Shown here piece by piece: positions 1 to 5,383 of a stretch of 44,845 nucleotides of DNA. The DNA is taken from contig JADBWH010000014.1 in the NCBI GenBank assembly GCA_020404105.1, forward strand, positions 1 through 44,845. The letters are read 5' to 3'. Origin of the DNA: Pseudanabaena sp. M53BS1SP1A06MG. Its GTDB lineage: Bacteria > Cyanobacteriota > Cyanobacteriia > Pseudanabaenales > Pseudanabaenaceae. A model generated the notes under the pieces. The model ran no database searches. It saw only the letters and a program-made list of their open reading frames with translations, and was not told the origin of the DNA. Numbering within the stretch: the first letter of the stretch is position 1; the number at the start of each line of letters is the position of its first letter. The translations under genes were made by a program, and so were the position numbers.

Positions 1-459
1 ACTACCGCAAAGATTTGCATTAGCGCGACGAATTGCTGAGCCATAATAGGAAACGGATAAAGCTGTATTTGGCGTTTGTCCGATGATTACCACCTGCCCC
101 GTTGATGTTCTGAAATTTTCAGATGGGGTGACATTCCATGATCCAGCCGTACAAGTTGGTAGCAATTGTACGGGTAAGCTAGAAACATTGATCGATGTAC
201 CAGCCACGATAATTGTGGCTGGCAATGGCGATGTGGATGTACCACGCAATGAAATTGCCCCGCAGGAGTTAGCAACAACAGATCTAGATTGATTGATTGA
301 AGAAAATACGAATTCTGTGGAAGTTGAAGGAGTTAACCCCGTTGCATAAATCGCACCATTGGGATCTTTGTATACACTCTGAGCATTTGCCCCCATTGCG
401 ATCGCTCCCGATACAACTGAAGTCAATGCCAATGCCGAAATTAATTTACGAAAAATCAT
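1..459 (-). CDS. Exported protein of unknown function, 3' end outside window
   Basis: The minus-strand frame opens at an ATG (457-459) behind a good GGAGAGG ribosome site and stays open for 153 codons to the window edge, so the C-terminus is missing. The first 27 residues form a signal peptide (MIFRKL, then a hydrophobic core, ending ANA-Q). The mature part is rich in Ser, Thr and Val, with isolated Cys residues that could form disulfides, and looks like a beta-rich secreted protein. No family recognised. It is probably carried by the integrated element, whose left end is not in view. Confidence 0.72.
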   Translation of the reverse strand, partial: MIFRKLISALALTSVVSGAIAMGANAQSVYKDPNGAIYATGLTPSTSTEFVFSSINQSRSVVANSCGAISLRGTSTSPLPATIIVAGTSINVSSLPVQLLPTCTAGSWNVTPSENFRTSTGQVVIIGQTPNTALSVSYYGSAIRRANANLCGS

Positions 460-519
460 TGCTTAGCCTCTCCAAGTTTATATATAAGTACATGAAGAGA
501 AACATTTGAATAAGTTAAT

Positions 520-559
520 AATAGCTCTATCAGCAATCTATGCAAGGGATAGGGCTATT
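520..559 (-). terminator. Hairpin between two exported-protein genes
   Basis: Arms AATAGCTCTATC (520-531) and GATAGGGCTATT (548-559) pair with one mismatch. T residues follow on the plus side and ATT on the minus side. It separates the 71-aa gene from the partial gene downstream on the minus strand and probably terminates the former. Confidence 0.45.
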
Positions 560-573
560 TTTATTTGCAAGAA

Positions 574-789
574 TTACCTAGAAGCTACCTCAATTTCTTC
601 TTGCTTTATATCATCAGAATTATTGTCTTCATTTTGTTGATCAAGATCCTTCACATTGATTTGCTCAGAATCTTTAAAGTCAATCTGTTCACTTGTGGGA
701 TTTACTGGCAACCCTTGAGCATGAATCGGATTGATAACGAAAGTACCTGATGCGATCGCTGCAATTGATAACAAAGGAAATAATTTCAT
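574..789 (-). CDS. Small exported acidic protein
   Basis: 71 residues. The N-terminus (MKLFPLLSIAAIASG, ending near HAQG) is a signal peptide, and a GGAG ribosome site precedes the ATG. The mature part is about 45 residues, very rich in Asp, Glu, Gln and Asn and probably unstructured. No family recognised. It is divergent from the nuclease gene at 846, with a 56-bp shared promoter region, and follows the pattern of the other exported protein at the left edge. Confidence 0.6.
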   Translation of the reverse strand: MKLFPLLSIAAIASGTFVINPIHAQGLPVNPTSEQIDFKDSEQINVKDLDQQNEDNNSDDIKQEEIEVASR

Positions 790-845
790 AATTGTTGCTC
801 CATAAATTTAACCAATAATATCTATATTGATTTGGCTAGGAAAGT

Positions 846-1460
846 ATGCGTAAGGAAATAGTTGAGGGTGTCATTAGTGCGATCGCTGTTCTAGGGGTAG
901 CAGGATTTTTTATATATCAAAATCACCAACGTGAAATGGCAGCACGTCCAAGTTATGAGGGGAATGAGGCAGCGATCGCACGTCCAATAAAGCTTGCTGA
1001 TACTGCTTATAAAATTTGTCAAACTACCAAAGTTTCTGATGGGGACACGATCGCAGTTGATTGTGATGGAGAAAAATTAAAGCTTCGTTTTTGCGGAATT
1101 GATGCACCTGAGAAATCACAACCATTAGGGCAAGAGTCCAAGGCTTTGATGGCGAAGTTAGTTGATGACAAGCAGGTTTTTATTCGTCCAATTGAGAAAG
1201 ATCGTTATGGTCGCACGGTTGCCGAGGTTGAAGTAAAAGGCGATCACAAGATGCCCAATGGTAAATCAGAAATTATTTTTGTTAATGGTGAAATGGTTGC
1301 CAAAGGCTTGGCTTATCACTATGCTCAATACTCTAATAATTGCCCGAATAAAGAGAGGATTGTCAGTGCTGAGGCGATCGCTAAGGATAAAAAGTTGGGC
1401 GTATGGTCGGGGGATTATCAAAAGCCTTGGGAATATCGAAAGGCTAATAAATCTAAGTAA
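846..1460 (+). CDS. Membrane-anchored staphylococcal-nuclease-like (TNase) protein
   Basis: 204 residues. A hydrophobic helix at residues 8-24 anchors or exports the protein. The SNase fold starts around residue 55 with DGDTI. It continues with LRFCGIDAPE, which carries the Arg, Asp and Glu of the active site, and then DRYGR with the second catalytic Arg. The C-terminal part (AEAIAKDKKLGVW) matches the family helix. The expected activity is Ca2+-dependent cleavage of DNA or RNA outside the membrane. Plasmids and integrative elements often carry such a gene; the role here (DNA uptake or degradation of foreign DNA) is inferred. Confidence 0.88.
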   Translation: MRKEIVEGVISAIAVLGVAGFFIYQNHQREMAARPSYEGNEAAIARPIKLADTAYKICQTTKVSDGDTIAVDCDGEKLKLRFCGIDAPEKSQPLGQESKALMAKLVDDKQVFIRPIEKDRYGRTVAEVEVKGDHKMPNGKSEIIFVNGEMVAKGLAYHYAQYSNNCPNKERIVSAEAIAKDKKLGVWSGDYQKPWEYRKANKSK

Positions 1461-1541
1461 CGCACAGTGATCCATCTATTGCTTAGCCTGTAACGTTATG
1501 CGATCCTAAGTCGATTAATTGCGTTACGGAGTGCGATCCAA

Positions 1542-2090
1542 ATGTCTGAAATTATTACTATGCCTAAGTTTTACTCTAATCGTGAGGTTGCCGAGATTCT
1601 TGGATTGAAACCTGCATCAATTAGGGTAATGAAGCAACGCCATGCTGAAGAATTAAAAGGACTTTGGGATAACAATAATCCTGACAATGAGACGGTCTGG
1701 ACTGAGGAAGGCTTAAATAAACTTTCTGAGTTTGCTCAAACTGAAGAAGCTAAGAATTTTCGGGCAGGCGCATTGGCTCGAAGAACTGCTGAAGCGATCG
1801 CAATTGATCGCAGTGAATTAGATGAGCCACAGTCTGAGGCGATCGCTGTTAATCCTAATCAATATGATTTATCCACTAGAACCGATTCTCCTAGAACAGG
1901 TCAGCAGACTACTGCTTATACAATTAATGAAGGGCGCTACTCACAGTTACCAGAGAAATTAGGCGGAGCGATCGCAGGGAAGATGGTCGCCGATGGTGCA
2001 ATCGATCGGATTGATAAAGCTGTTGTTTCGGGCTTGCTTAGTGAATTGAATATAGGCGATATTGATGTAGAGGCTTTACTGAGAAATTAG
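1542..2090 (+). CDS. Helix-turn-helix protein of the element
   Basis: 182 residues. Residues 7-32 (FYSNREVAEILGLKPASIRV) look like the helix-turn-helix of MerR- or excisionase-type proteins, in which the repeated recognition is 'AEILG..PASIR'. A middle low-complexity region contains several AIAVN/AIAID runs that reflect HIP1 sites in the DNA. The C-terminal 55 residues (RYSQLPEKLGG...) are conserved-looking but unrecognised. It may be a regulator or a partitioning/excision factor. An in-frame ATG at 1560 is an alternative start. Confidence 0.65.
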   Translation: MSEIITMPKFYSNREVAEILGLKPASIRVMKQRHAEELKGLWDNNNPDNETVWTEEGLNKLSEFAQTEEAKNFRAGALARRTAEAIAIDRSELDEPQSEAIAVNPNQYDLSTRTDSPRTGQQTTAYTINEGRYSQLPEKLGGAIAGKMVADGAIDRIDKAVVSGLLSELNIGDIDVEALLRN

Positions 2091-2112
2091 AAGCTTATTC
2101 CCACATAGTTTT

Positions 2113-2144
2113 AAGCGATCGCCCCGCAATGCGATCGCTTTTTT
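2113..2144 (+). terminator. HIP1-based terminator
   Basis: AAGCGATCGC and GCGATCGCTT (2113-2122 and 2131-2140) form a perfect stem with an 8-nt loop followed by TTTT. It ends the HTH gene. Its T-tract overlaps the stop codon of the convergent small membrane gene, so it may serve both. Confidence 0.7.
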
Positions 2145-2340
2145 ATTTAACAAATAATGGAATGATTTGCAAAATTGAATAACCTGCGAGTGGACCAGCG
2201 ATCGCCATTGCGACAAACCAAGGAAATATCTGCCAGATGCAATATGCCATCACACCCAATGATGCGATCGCCACAGGGATAAATAATAGTCGAAGATATC
2301 TTAGGCGAGACTTAGGAACAGCAGATTTTAGAGTTTCCAT
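2143..2340 (-). CDS. Small two-helix membrane protein
   Basis: 65 residues, with a basic N-terminus (PKSRLRYLR) and two hydrophobic segments (about residues 19-38 and 42-60). A TATAAA box lies upstream on the minus strand. No family recognised. Small two-helix proteins of this kind in mobile elements can be holin-like or toxin-like, but nothing in the sequence proves that. Confidence 0.5.
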   Translation of the reverse strand: METLKSAVPKSRLRYLRLLFIPVAIASLGVMAYCIWQIFPWFVAMAIAGPLAGYSILQIIPLFVK

Positions 2341-2475
2341 AATGGTTCTAGTGGAAGATTGAATTTATAGGCGATCGTAGTTCTAGGGGAAAAATGGATG
2401 ATCGCCTGGGCAAAAGTTGTAATTATTGCGATCGCTTCCATAAAGAATATTGTCTCCCGTTGGTCGATTTAGAAT

Positions 2476-2552
2476 GTGCTGTCATCGTGCAATTTGAAAA
2501 AATCTTGAAGGACTGAGTAGGATTTTTCCAAATTGCACCATGACAAAGGCAC
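2476..2552. repeat. Hairpin H1, about 29-bp stem
   Basis: The left arm (2476-2504) begins GTGC-TGTCAT-C-GTGCAATTTG. The right arm (2521-2552) is its complement, apart from a 3-nt bulge (AAG) next to the basal GCAC and two mismatches. The 16-nt loop is TTGAAGGACTGAGTAG. The flanks are AGAAT on the left and AGAAGATCG on the right; both recur at H3. Confidence 0.85.
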
Positions 2553-2560
2553 AGAAGATC

Positions 2561-2612
2561 GTCAGGGCGATCGCAATTGATGTTCTGTCGAAAGAATTGC
2601 GATCGCCCCGAC
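2561..2612. repeat. Hairpin H2, 18-bp stem with HIP1 core
   Basis: The arms are 2561-2578 and 2595-2612 (GTCAGGGCGATCGCAATT against GTCGGGGCGATCGCAATT as complement). There is one non-Watson-Crick position and a 16-nt loop. It begins 8 nt after H1. Confidence 0.8.
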
Positions 2613-2617
2613 TCCAG

Positions 2618-2780
2618 ACTCGGCACAAGTTTGTCTTCTACGGTTTTAGGTTCTGTCCCTGTCCGCGCCCCGTTGGTGAGTTGTCTCTCGGTTTACTAGT
2701 TACTTGCTTCGTAGTTCACTAGCCTGTGTGAATCTTCGATTCACACTCGGCACAAGTTTGTCTTCTACGGTTTTAGGTTC
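2618..2780. repeat. 36-bp direct repeat pair with a small hairpin between
   Basis: Identical 36-bp copies lie at 2618-2653 and 2745-2780, beginning ACTCGGCACAAG and ending TTTTAGGTTC. Between them lies GTGTGAATC-TTC-GATTCACAC (2726-2746), a perfect 9-bp stem with a 3-nt loop. The second repeat copy overlaps its last two bases. Confidence 0.85.
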
Positions 2781-2811
2781 CAAATAAATATTGATACTTC
2801 GTGTCCAGAAT

Positions 2812-2884
2812 GTGCTTTTGCAGTGCGATCGCTGATTTCTGGTGAATATATTTAGTCCCTGCGATCGCACCGCAAAAAAGGCAC
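2812..2884. repeat. Hairpin H3, homologous to H1
   Basis: The left arm is GTGC-TTTTGC-A-GTGCGATCGC (2812-2832) and the right arm is 2861-2884. The architecture copies H1: basal GTGC/GCAC, the same 3-nt AAG bulge in the right arm, a 6-bp block, a mismatch at the same place, a GTGC block, then a variable block. The flanks (AGAAT and AGAAGATCG) are the same as those of H1. The 28-nt loop differs. Confidence 0.85.
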
Positions 2885-2892
2885 AGAAGATC

Positions 2893-2950
2893 GGCATTGA
2901 AAATCAAAAAATCTTGAAGGGCTGAGCATAATTTTTTGATTTTCAAAGCC
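2893..2950. repeat. Hairpin H4, shares loop with H1
   Basis: Perfect 16-bp arms TTGAAAATCAAAAAAT (2897-2912) and complement (2931-2946), extended by GGC/GCC across an A-A mismatch. The loop CTTGAAGGGCTGAGCATA is nearly the H1 loop (TTGAAGGACTGAGTAG), although the lower stems are unrelated. Confidence 0.85.
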
Positions 2951-2963
2951 TCCAGAAACAACG

Positions 2964-3087
2964 GACTAAACTTTTATGCGATCGGGCAAAATGCCGATGT
3001 TTAATTGGGGAAGTTTCCCCAAACCCCTCGATCGCATATTGACTAAACTTTTGTTTAACTGATTGGGGAAGTTTCCCCAAACCCCTC
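2964..3087. repeat. H5 and paired GGGGAA/TTCCCC hairpins within direct repeats
   Basis: TATGCGATCG (2975-2984) pairs with CGATCGCATA (3029-3038). TTGGGGAA-GT-TTCCCCAA occurs at 3005-3022 and again at 3063-3080, each inside a 26-bp repeat ending ACCCCTC. GACTAAACTTTT is also duplicated (2964-2975 and 3041-3052). A diverged third version lies at 3232-3263. Confidence 0.8.
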
Positions 3088-3089
3088 AG

Positions 3090-3202
3090 CGAGTGAGCCA
3101 CTACTGCTAAGCTAGCAGACCTGTCAAGTCCGATTCTATTGACAAAAATTTTATTCTGGGACTTGACAGGTCTGCTTGATAGCTTGTTGTGTGGCTCACT
3201 CG
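3090..3202. repeat. Hairpin H6, 113-nt nested palindrome
   Basis: The outer arms CGAGTGAGCCAC (3090-3101) and GTGGCTCACTCG (3191-3202) are perfect. The inner arms (3114-3131, AGCAGACCTGTCAAGTCC, and 3159-3176) are a perfect 18 bp. AAGCT/AGCTT pairs in between. The 27-nt loop contains AAAAATTTT. Confidence 0.85.
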
Positions 3203-3231
3203 TCGGACAGCGAAGCTGATTTGTTTAATTG

Positions 3232-3263
3232 ATTGAGGGACGCTCATTGGCGCTCCCTCAAAC
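3232..3263. repeat. GAGGGACGC/GCGCTCCCTC hairpin, third G-run module
   Basis: GAGGGACGC and GCGCTCCCTC pair with one bulge. The context (TTGTTTAATTGATTG before, CAAACTCCCT after) matches the two GGGGAA modules to the left (GTTTAACTGATTG, CAAACCCCT). Both sides of the stem have changed together. Confidence 0.65.
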
Positions 3264-3375
3264 TCCCTAGCCTAGTGAGTGAGTGTGTGCCGCCCGTGTC
3301 TTTTTGTCTAGTCCTTTTCAGTTTTTTCTTTCTGCTTTGGGCGTGGTTTCCTTGCATCACTTCTAGTCCCCACTT

Positions 3376-3410
3376 GGGCGGCTGCGCCGCCCCGGTCCCG
3401 GTCCCGGTCC
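3376..3410. repeat. GC-rich hairpin and CGGTCC x3 tandem repeat
   Basis: GGGCGGC-TGC-GCCGCCC (3376-3392) is followed by three exact copies of CGGTCC (3393-3410), ending at the stop codon of the minus-strand gene. This patch is far richer in GC than its surroundings. On the minus strand it lies directly after that gene and could end its transcript or fold in its 3' UTR. Confidence 0.75.
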
Positions 3411-3695
3411 TTACCAGTCTATGTAGTTCGCTGGGTGCTTCGAGCCTGACGCGCCGCCCCATTTTTTACTAGCCAGTTCCCCAACCCACGCAGGGGCGAT
3501 CGCCTTTATGTGCAGGTACTCACCATCTAGGTTAGTTGCTTTTATTTCTAGGTTTTCCCGCAGCCATGCGCCCAGCCCGTGACACGCACGCACTCGCAGT
3601 ACTAGTTCACCATTTCTATTTTGCGCCCATTCGATTTGGTTTAGCACCCAGTCGGGCGTGGTTTGGTTTAGGTCTAGTGCTAGTTGCTCAGTCAT
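3411..3695 (-). CDS. Hypothetical element protein
   Basis: 94 residues (MTEQLALDLNQTTPDWV...), with a GAGGG ribosome site 7-11 nt before the ATG and a clear -10 box further up. The composition is protein-like: a Trp-rich core, and LRVRACHGLGAWLREN as the most distinctive segment. No family recognised. Its codons are richer in GC than those of its neighbours, and its C-terminus runs into the GC-rich repeat. It is divergent from the leader of the 3990 gene. Confidence 0.55.
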   Translation of the reverse strand: MTEQLALDLNQTTPDWVLNQIEWAQNRNGELVLRVRACHGLGAWLRENLEIKATNLDGEYLHIKAIAPAWVGELASKKWGGASGSKHPANYIDW

Positions 3696-3723
3696 GGCTT
3701 CGCCCTCTTGTTTGGTTTCACCT

Positions 3724-3744
3724 ATTATAACACATTTGTATCTG
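3724..3744 (-). promoter_or_regulatory. Promoter with operator-like TTGTATC site
   Basis: On the minus strand TATAAT (3724-3729) is a consensus -10 box for the 94-aa gene. CAGATACAAA (3735-3744, minus strand) lies just upstream, between the -10 and -35 positions. The same motif recurs at 3834, 3847, 5331 and 5374. Confidence 0.6.
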
Positions 3745-3833
3745 TTTTCAGTTACTTATTTATTATTCATATTTATTAACTTTCTTTATTTAAAAGGTTT
3801 TTCTATCTCAACCAATTTCTAACAAAGCTTTAC

Positions 3834-3872
3834 TTTGTATCTGAAAACTGATACAATTAGATTAAATCTAAT
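3834..3872 (+). promoter_or_regulatory. Two adjacent dyads, probable operator
   Basis: TTGTATC (3835-3841) and GATACAA (3850-3856) form a perfect 7-bp dyad with an 8-nt spacer. TTAGATT-A-AATCTAA (3858-3872) follows at once. They sit upstream of the leader of the 3990 gene and resemble a dimeric repressor site. Confidence 0.55.
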
Positions 3873-3989
3873 ACAGGTTTCGGGTAGCCTTAGCCCCCAG
3901 AGGATACATAGGTGGCAATGCCTATACTCACGGGCTTTATGTGATGAGTTTCTATTCCACTCAAATTTTTATACTAAGGAGATTCGATC
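3873..3989 (+). promoter_or_regulatory. Long 5' leader of the 3990 gene
   Basis: About 117 nt of probable untranslated leader. It contains a small hairpin (ATAGG/CCTAT near 3909-3925) and short GGGCT/AGCCC complementarity. It ends in a 33-bp block (3957-3989, with the AAGGAGA ribosome site) that recurs before the next gene at 4484-4516. It does not match a riboswitch class I know. Confidence 0.35.
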
Positions 3990-4445
3990 ATGATTACTTT
4001 TAAAGTCATCTCTTCTCAATTTGATATTGAAGAGTTGAAGACTCGTACACACCACAAAAACTACACAGTCCATCAATGTAAGCAATCTGAAAGGATTGGC
4101 TATGTCTCTGAGGCTGTACAAACTTTCGACAAGCAAGGGACTTTAATTAAATCTTCCCAAGAAATTAAGTCTTTCTATTTTGGCTTTCCCAATTCTGCAC
4201 AGGCTGATAAATTTGCAGATTTTGCGAAATACAAATTCCCTTTGCTTGATAAGTATCACGGTCATTGCGAAGCGAGATTATCCAAGCGCCTTAAGTCACC
4301 ATTTGAAGTCAAAATTCGCAACTTGGCTTTAATTTCTGATGACCTTTTTGCATTCTTTGGAAAGTGCATTGATCAGGAGCTATCGCCCAAGGTGATAGAG
4401 ATTGATCGCGATCTTGAGATGCGAAAAAAAGTTAGTCGCCTATAA
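3990..4445 (+). CDS. Hypothetical element protein
   Basis: 151 residues behind a strong AAGGAGA ribosome site. It is a basic, mixed alpha/beta-looking protein with aromatic runs (FYFGFPNSAQADKFADF) and no membrane segment. No family recognised. It is the first plus-strand gene after the operator region and shares its leader block with the 49-aa gene that follows, so the two are probably co-regulated. Confidence 0.6.
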   Translation: MITFKVISSQFDIEELKTRTHHKNYTVHQCKQSERIGYVSEAVQTFDKQGTLIKSSQEIKSFYFGFPNSAQADKFADFAKYKFPLLDKYHGHCEARLSKRLKSPFEVKIRNLALISDDLFAFFGKCIDQELSPKVIEIDRDLEMRKKVSRL

Positions 4446-4483
4446 AAAAAGTGACCTCAGGTAAGTCCTTAAACTGCCTGAAA

Positions 4484-4516
4484 CCACTCAAATTTTTATA
4501 CTTCGGAGATTTTATC
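4484..4516 (+). repeat. Duplicated leader block before the 49-aa gene
   Basis: 33 bp beginning CCACTCAAATTTTTATACT and ending at the ATG of the next gene. 29 of 33 positions match the block at 3957-3989, which also ends at an ATG. Both contain the GGAGATT ribosome site. Confidence 0.8.
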
Positions 4517-4666
4517 ATGCCTGATTCTTACTGGGAAACTTTGCTTGAATGGCGCGATGAGCAATGGGAAATGTATGGCACTGAATATGAAGAATGGATT
4601 GACTCACAGCCTGTGACATATCCAGAGCCTGAAGATTGTGATCCTAATTATGAGGATGATTTCTAG
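4517..4666 (+). CDS. Small acidic protein
   Basis: 49 residues (MPDSYWETLLEW...), starting at the ATG directly after the duplicated leader with its GGAG site. It is very acidic (about 15 Asp or Glu, no Lys) with several Trp and Tyr. This composition resembles DNA-mimic or anti-restriction proteins of phages, but that is only a compositional hint. A 91-nt hairpin follows. Confidence 0.55.
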   Translation: MPDSYWETLLEWRDEQWEMYGTEYEEWIDSQPVTYPEPEDCDPNYEDDF

Positions 4667-4674
4667 ATAACTTA

Positions 4675-4765
4675 GAGCTTTTTTAAAGTTATAGGGTCGG
4701 GTAGTTAAAGCAAAAAATCGACTTTAACTACCATGACCAGAGCCTAAATAACTTTAAAAAAGCTC
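4675..4765 (+). terminator. 91-nt nested hairpin after the 49-aa gene
   Basis: The outer arms GAGCTTTTTTAAAGTTAT (4675-4692) and complement (4748-4765) are a perfect 18 bp. The inner arms GGTAGTTAAAG (4700-4710) and CTTTAACTACC (4722-4732) are a perfect 11 bp with an 11-nt loop. It has no clean T-tract after it, so it may be a structured RNA rather than a simple terminator. Confidence 0.55.
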
Positions 4766-4806
4766 GGTCACTTTGCACAACTATTTTTAAAAGGAGAATT
4801 AATTTT

Positions 4807-5289
4807 ATGGACATTAATAACAGTTTGAAAATCGCAAACACTGATTCTGAAGTTCAAATTTTACCGCGCCCACTAGAACCGCTAGCAGTTTCGGAAATTG
4901 TCACTGCTCTAAGCCGCCCATTGCCTCCCAAGATCCTTGAAACCAAGAGCTTAAAGGGAAATAGAATTACTTTCATTTCTTGGAAATATATCCCGCCAAT
5001 TCTCGATAAATATTGTCGTGGTTGGTGCTGGGAAATTACGCACATTCAAACCACCGCCGATCGCATCTTTCTTGTGGGAAGACTAACGATACCTACCGCC
5101 GATGGTTTGGTGTGGCGCGAGGCGACTGGTACAGAGATGCTCAAAGAAAACAAAACCGATAAAGTTACAGGTGAAGTAATTGAGCGCGAGATTGCCTATG
5201 GTGATCCTTCAAGTAATGCTGAATCTATGGCTTTCCGTAGAGCTTGCGCTAAGTTTGGTTTAGGACTTTACCTTTACAGCACCAAGTAG
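4807..5289 (+). CDS. Rad52/Rad22-family single-strand annealing protein
   Basis: 160 residues, a usual length for phage-type Rad52 domains. The key segment is YGDPSSNAESMAFRRACAKFGLGLYLY (about residues 133-158), which matches the Rad52 core, including the Arg pair that contacts ssDNA. An upstream segment, ISWKYIPPILDKYCRGW, also fits the family. Such proteins coat ssDNA and anneal complementary strands in element or phage recombination. An AAAAGGAG ribosome site precedes the ATG. No exonuclease partner is visible nearby. Confidence 0.8.
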   Translation: MDINNSLKIANTDSEVQILPRPLEPLAVSEIVTALSRPLPPKILETKSLKGNRITFISWKYIPPILDKYCRGWCWEITHIQTTADRIFLVGRLTIPTADGLVWREATGTEMLKENKTDKVTGEVIEREIAYGDPSSNAESMAFRRACAKFGLGLYLYSTK

Positions 5290-5294
5290 CAATT

Positions 5295-5321
5295 AAGCGA
5301 TCGCACAGGTTGCGATCGCTT
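5295..5321 (+). terminator. HIP1-based hairpin
   Basis: AAGCGATCGCA and TGCGATCGCTT flank a 5-nt loop and a TATAATTTTT run follows. It ends the Rad52-type gene. The TATAAT after it could at the same time be the -10 box of the next gene. Confidence 0.6.
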
Positions 5322-5330
5322 ATAATTTTT

Positions 5331-5383
5331 CAGATACAAAAGGACATGATTATGCTGCTAATGCTAGAAAAAACTGATACAAA
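5331..5383 (+). promoter_or_regulatory. Two GATACAAA sites around a start codon
   Basis: CAGATACAAA (5331-5340) and CTGATACAAA (5374-5383) match the operator-like motif at 3735 and 3834. The first lies just upstream of the ribosome site of the 5346 gene and the second is inside it. Confidence 0.4.

Larger units (their letters stand above)
2341..3410. other. Non-coding region packed with long palindromes
   Basis: More than 1 kb without a credible gene. It holds at least seven hairpins with arms of 8-29 bp, a 36-bp direct repeat and a GC-rich tandem repeat. Short open frames here run through the palindromes and show no protein-like composition. The hairpins share sequence modules (listed separately), so the region looks like a repeated structured element or one long structured RNA. 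Either strand could be transcribed: the gene at 3411-3695 reads into it from the right. Confidence 0.7.

Noticed and set aside
2476-3263. CRISPR array or integron attC array
   Set aside because: Repeats are not regularly spaced identical units with unique spacers, and the attC R/L boxes (GTTRRRY and complement) with extrahelical bases are not present.
3233-3472. 79-codon frame on the plus strand and its 72-codon minus counterpart
   Set aside because: They run through the GC-rich hairpin and tandem repeat, lack ribosome sites and have unnatural composition.
3873-3989. Riboswitch upstream of the 3990 gene
   Set aside because: No match to conserved cores that I know (cobalamin, TPP, SAM, glutamine, PreQ1), so listed only as a leader.
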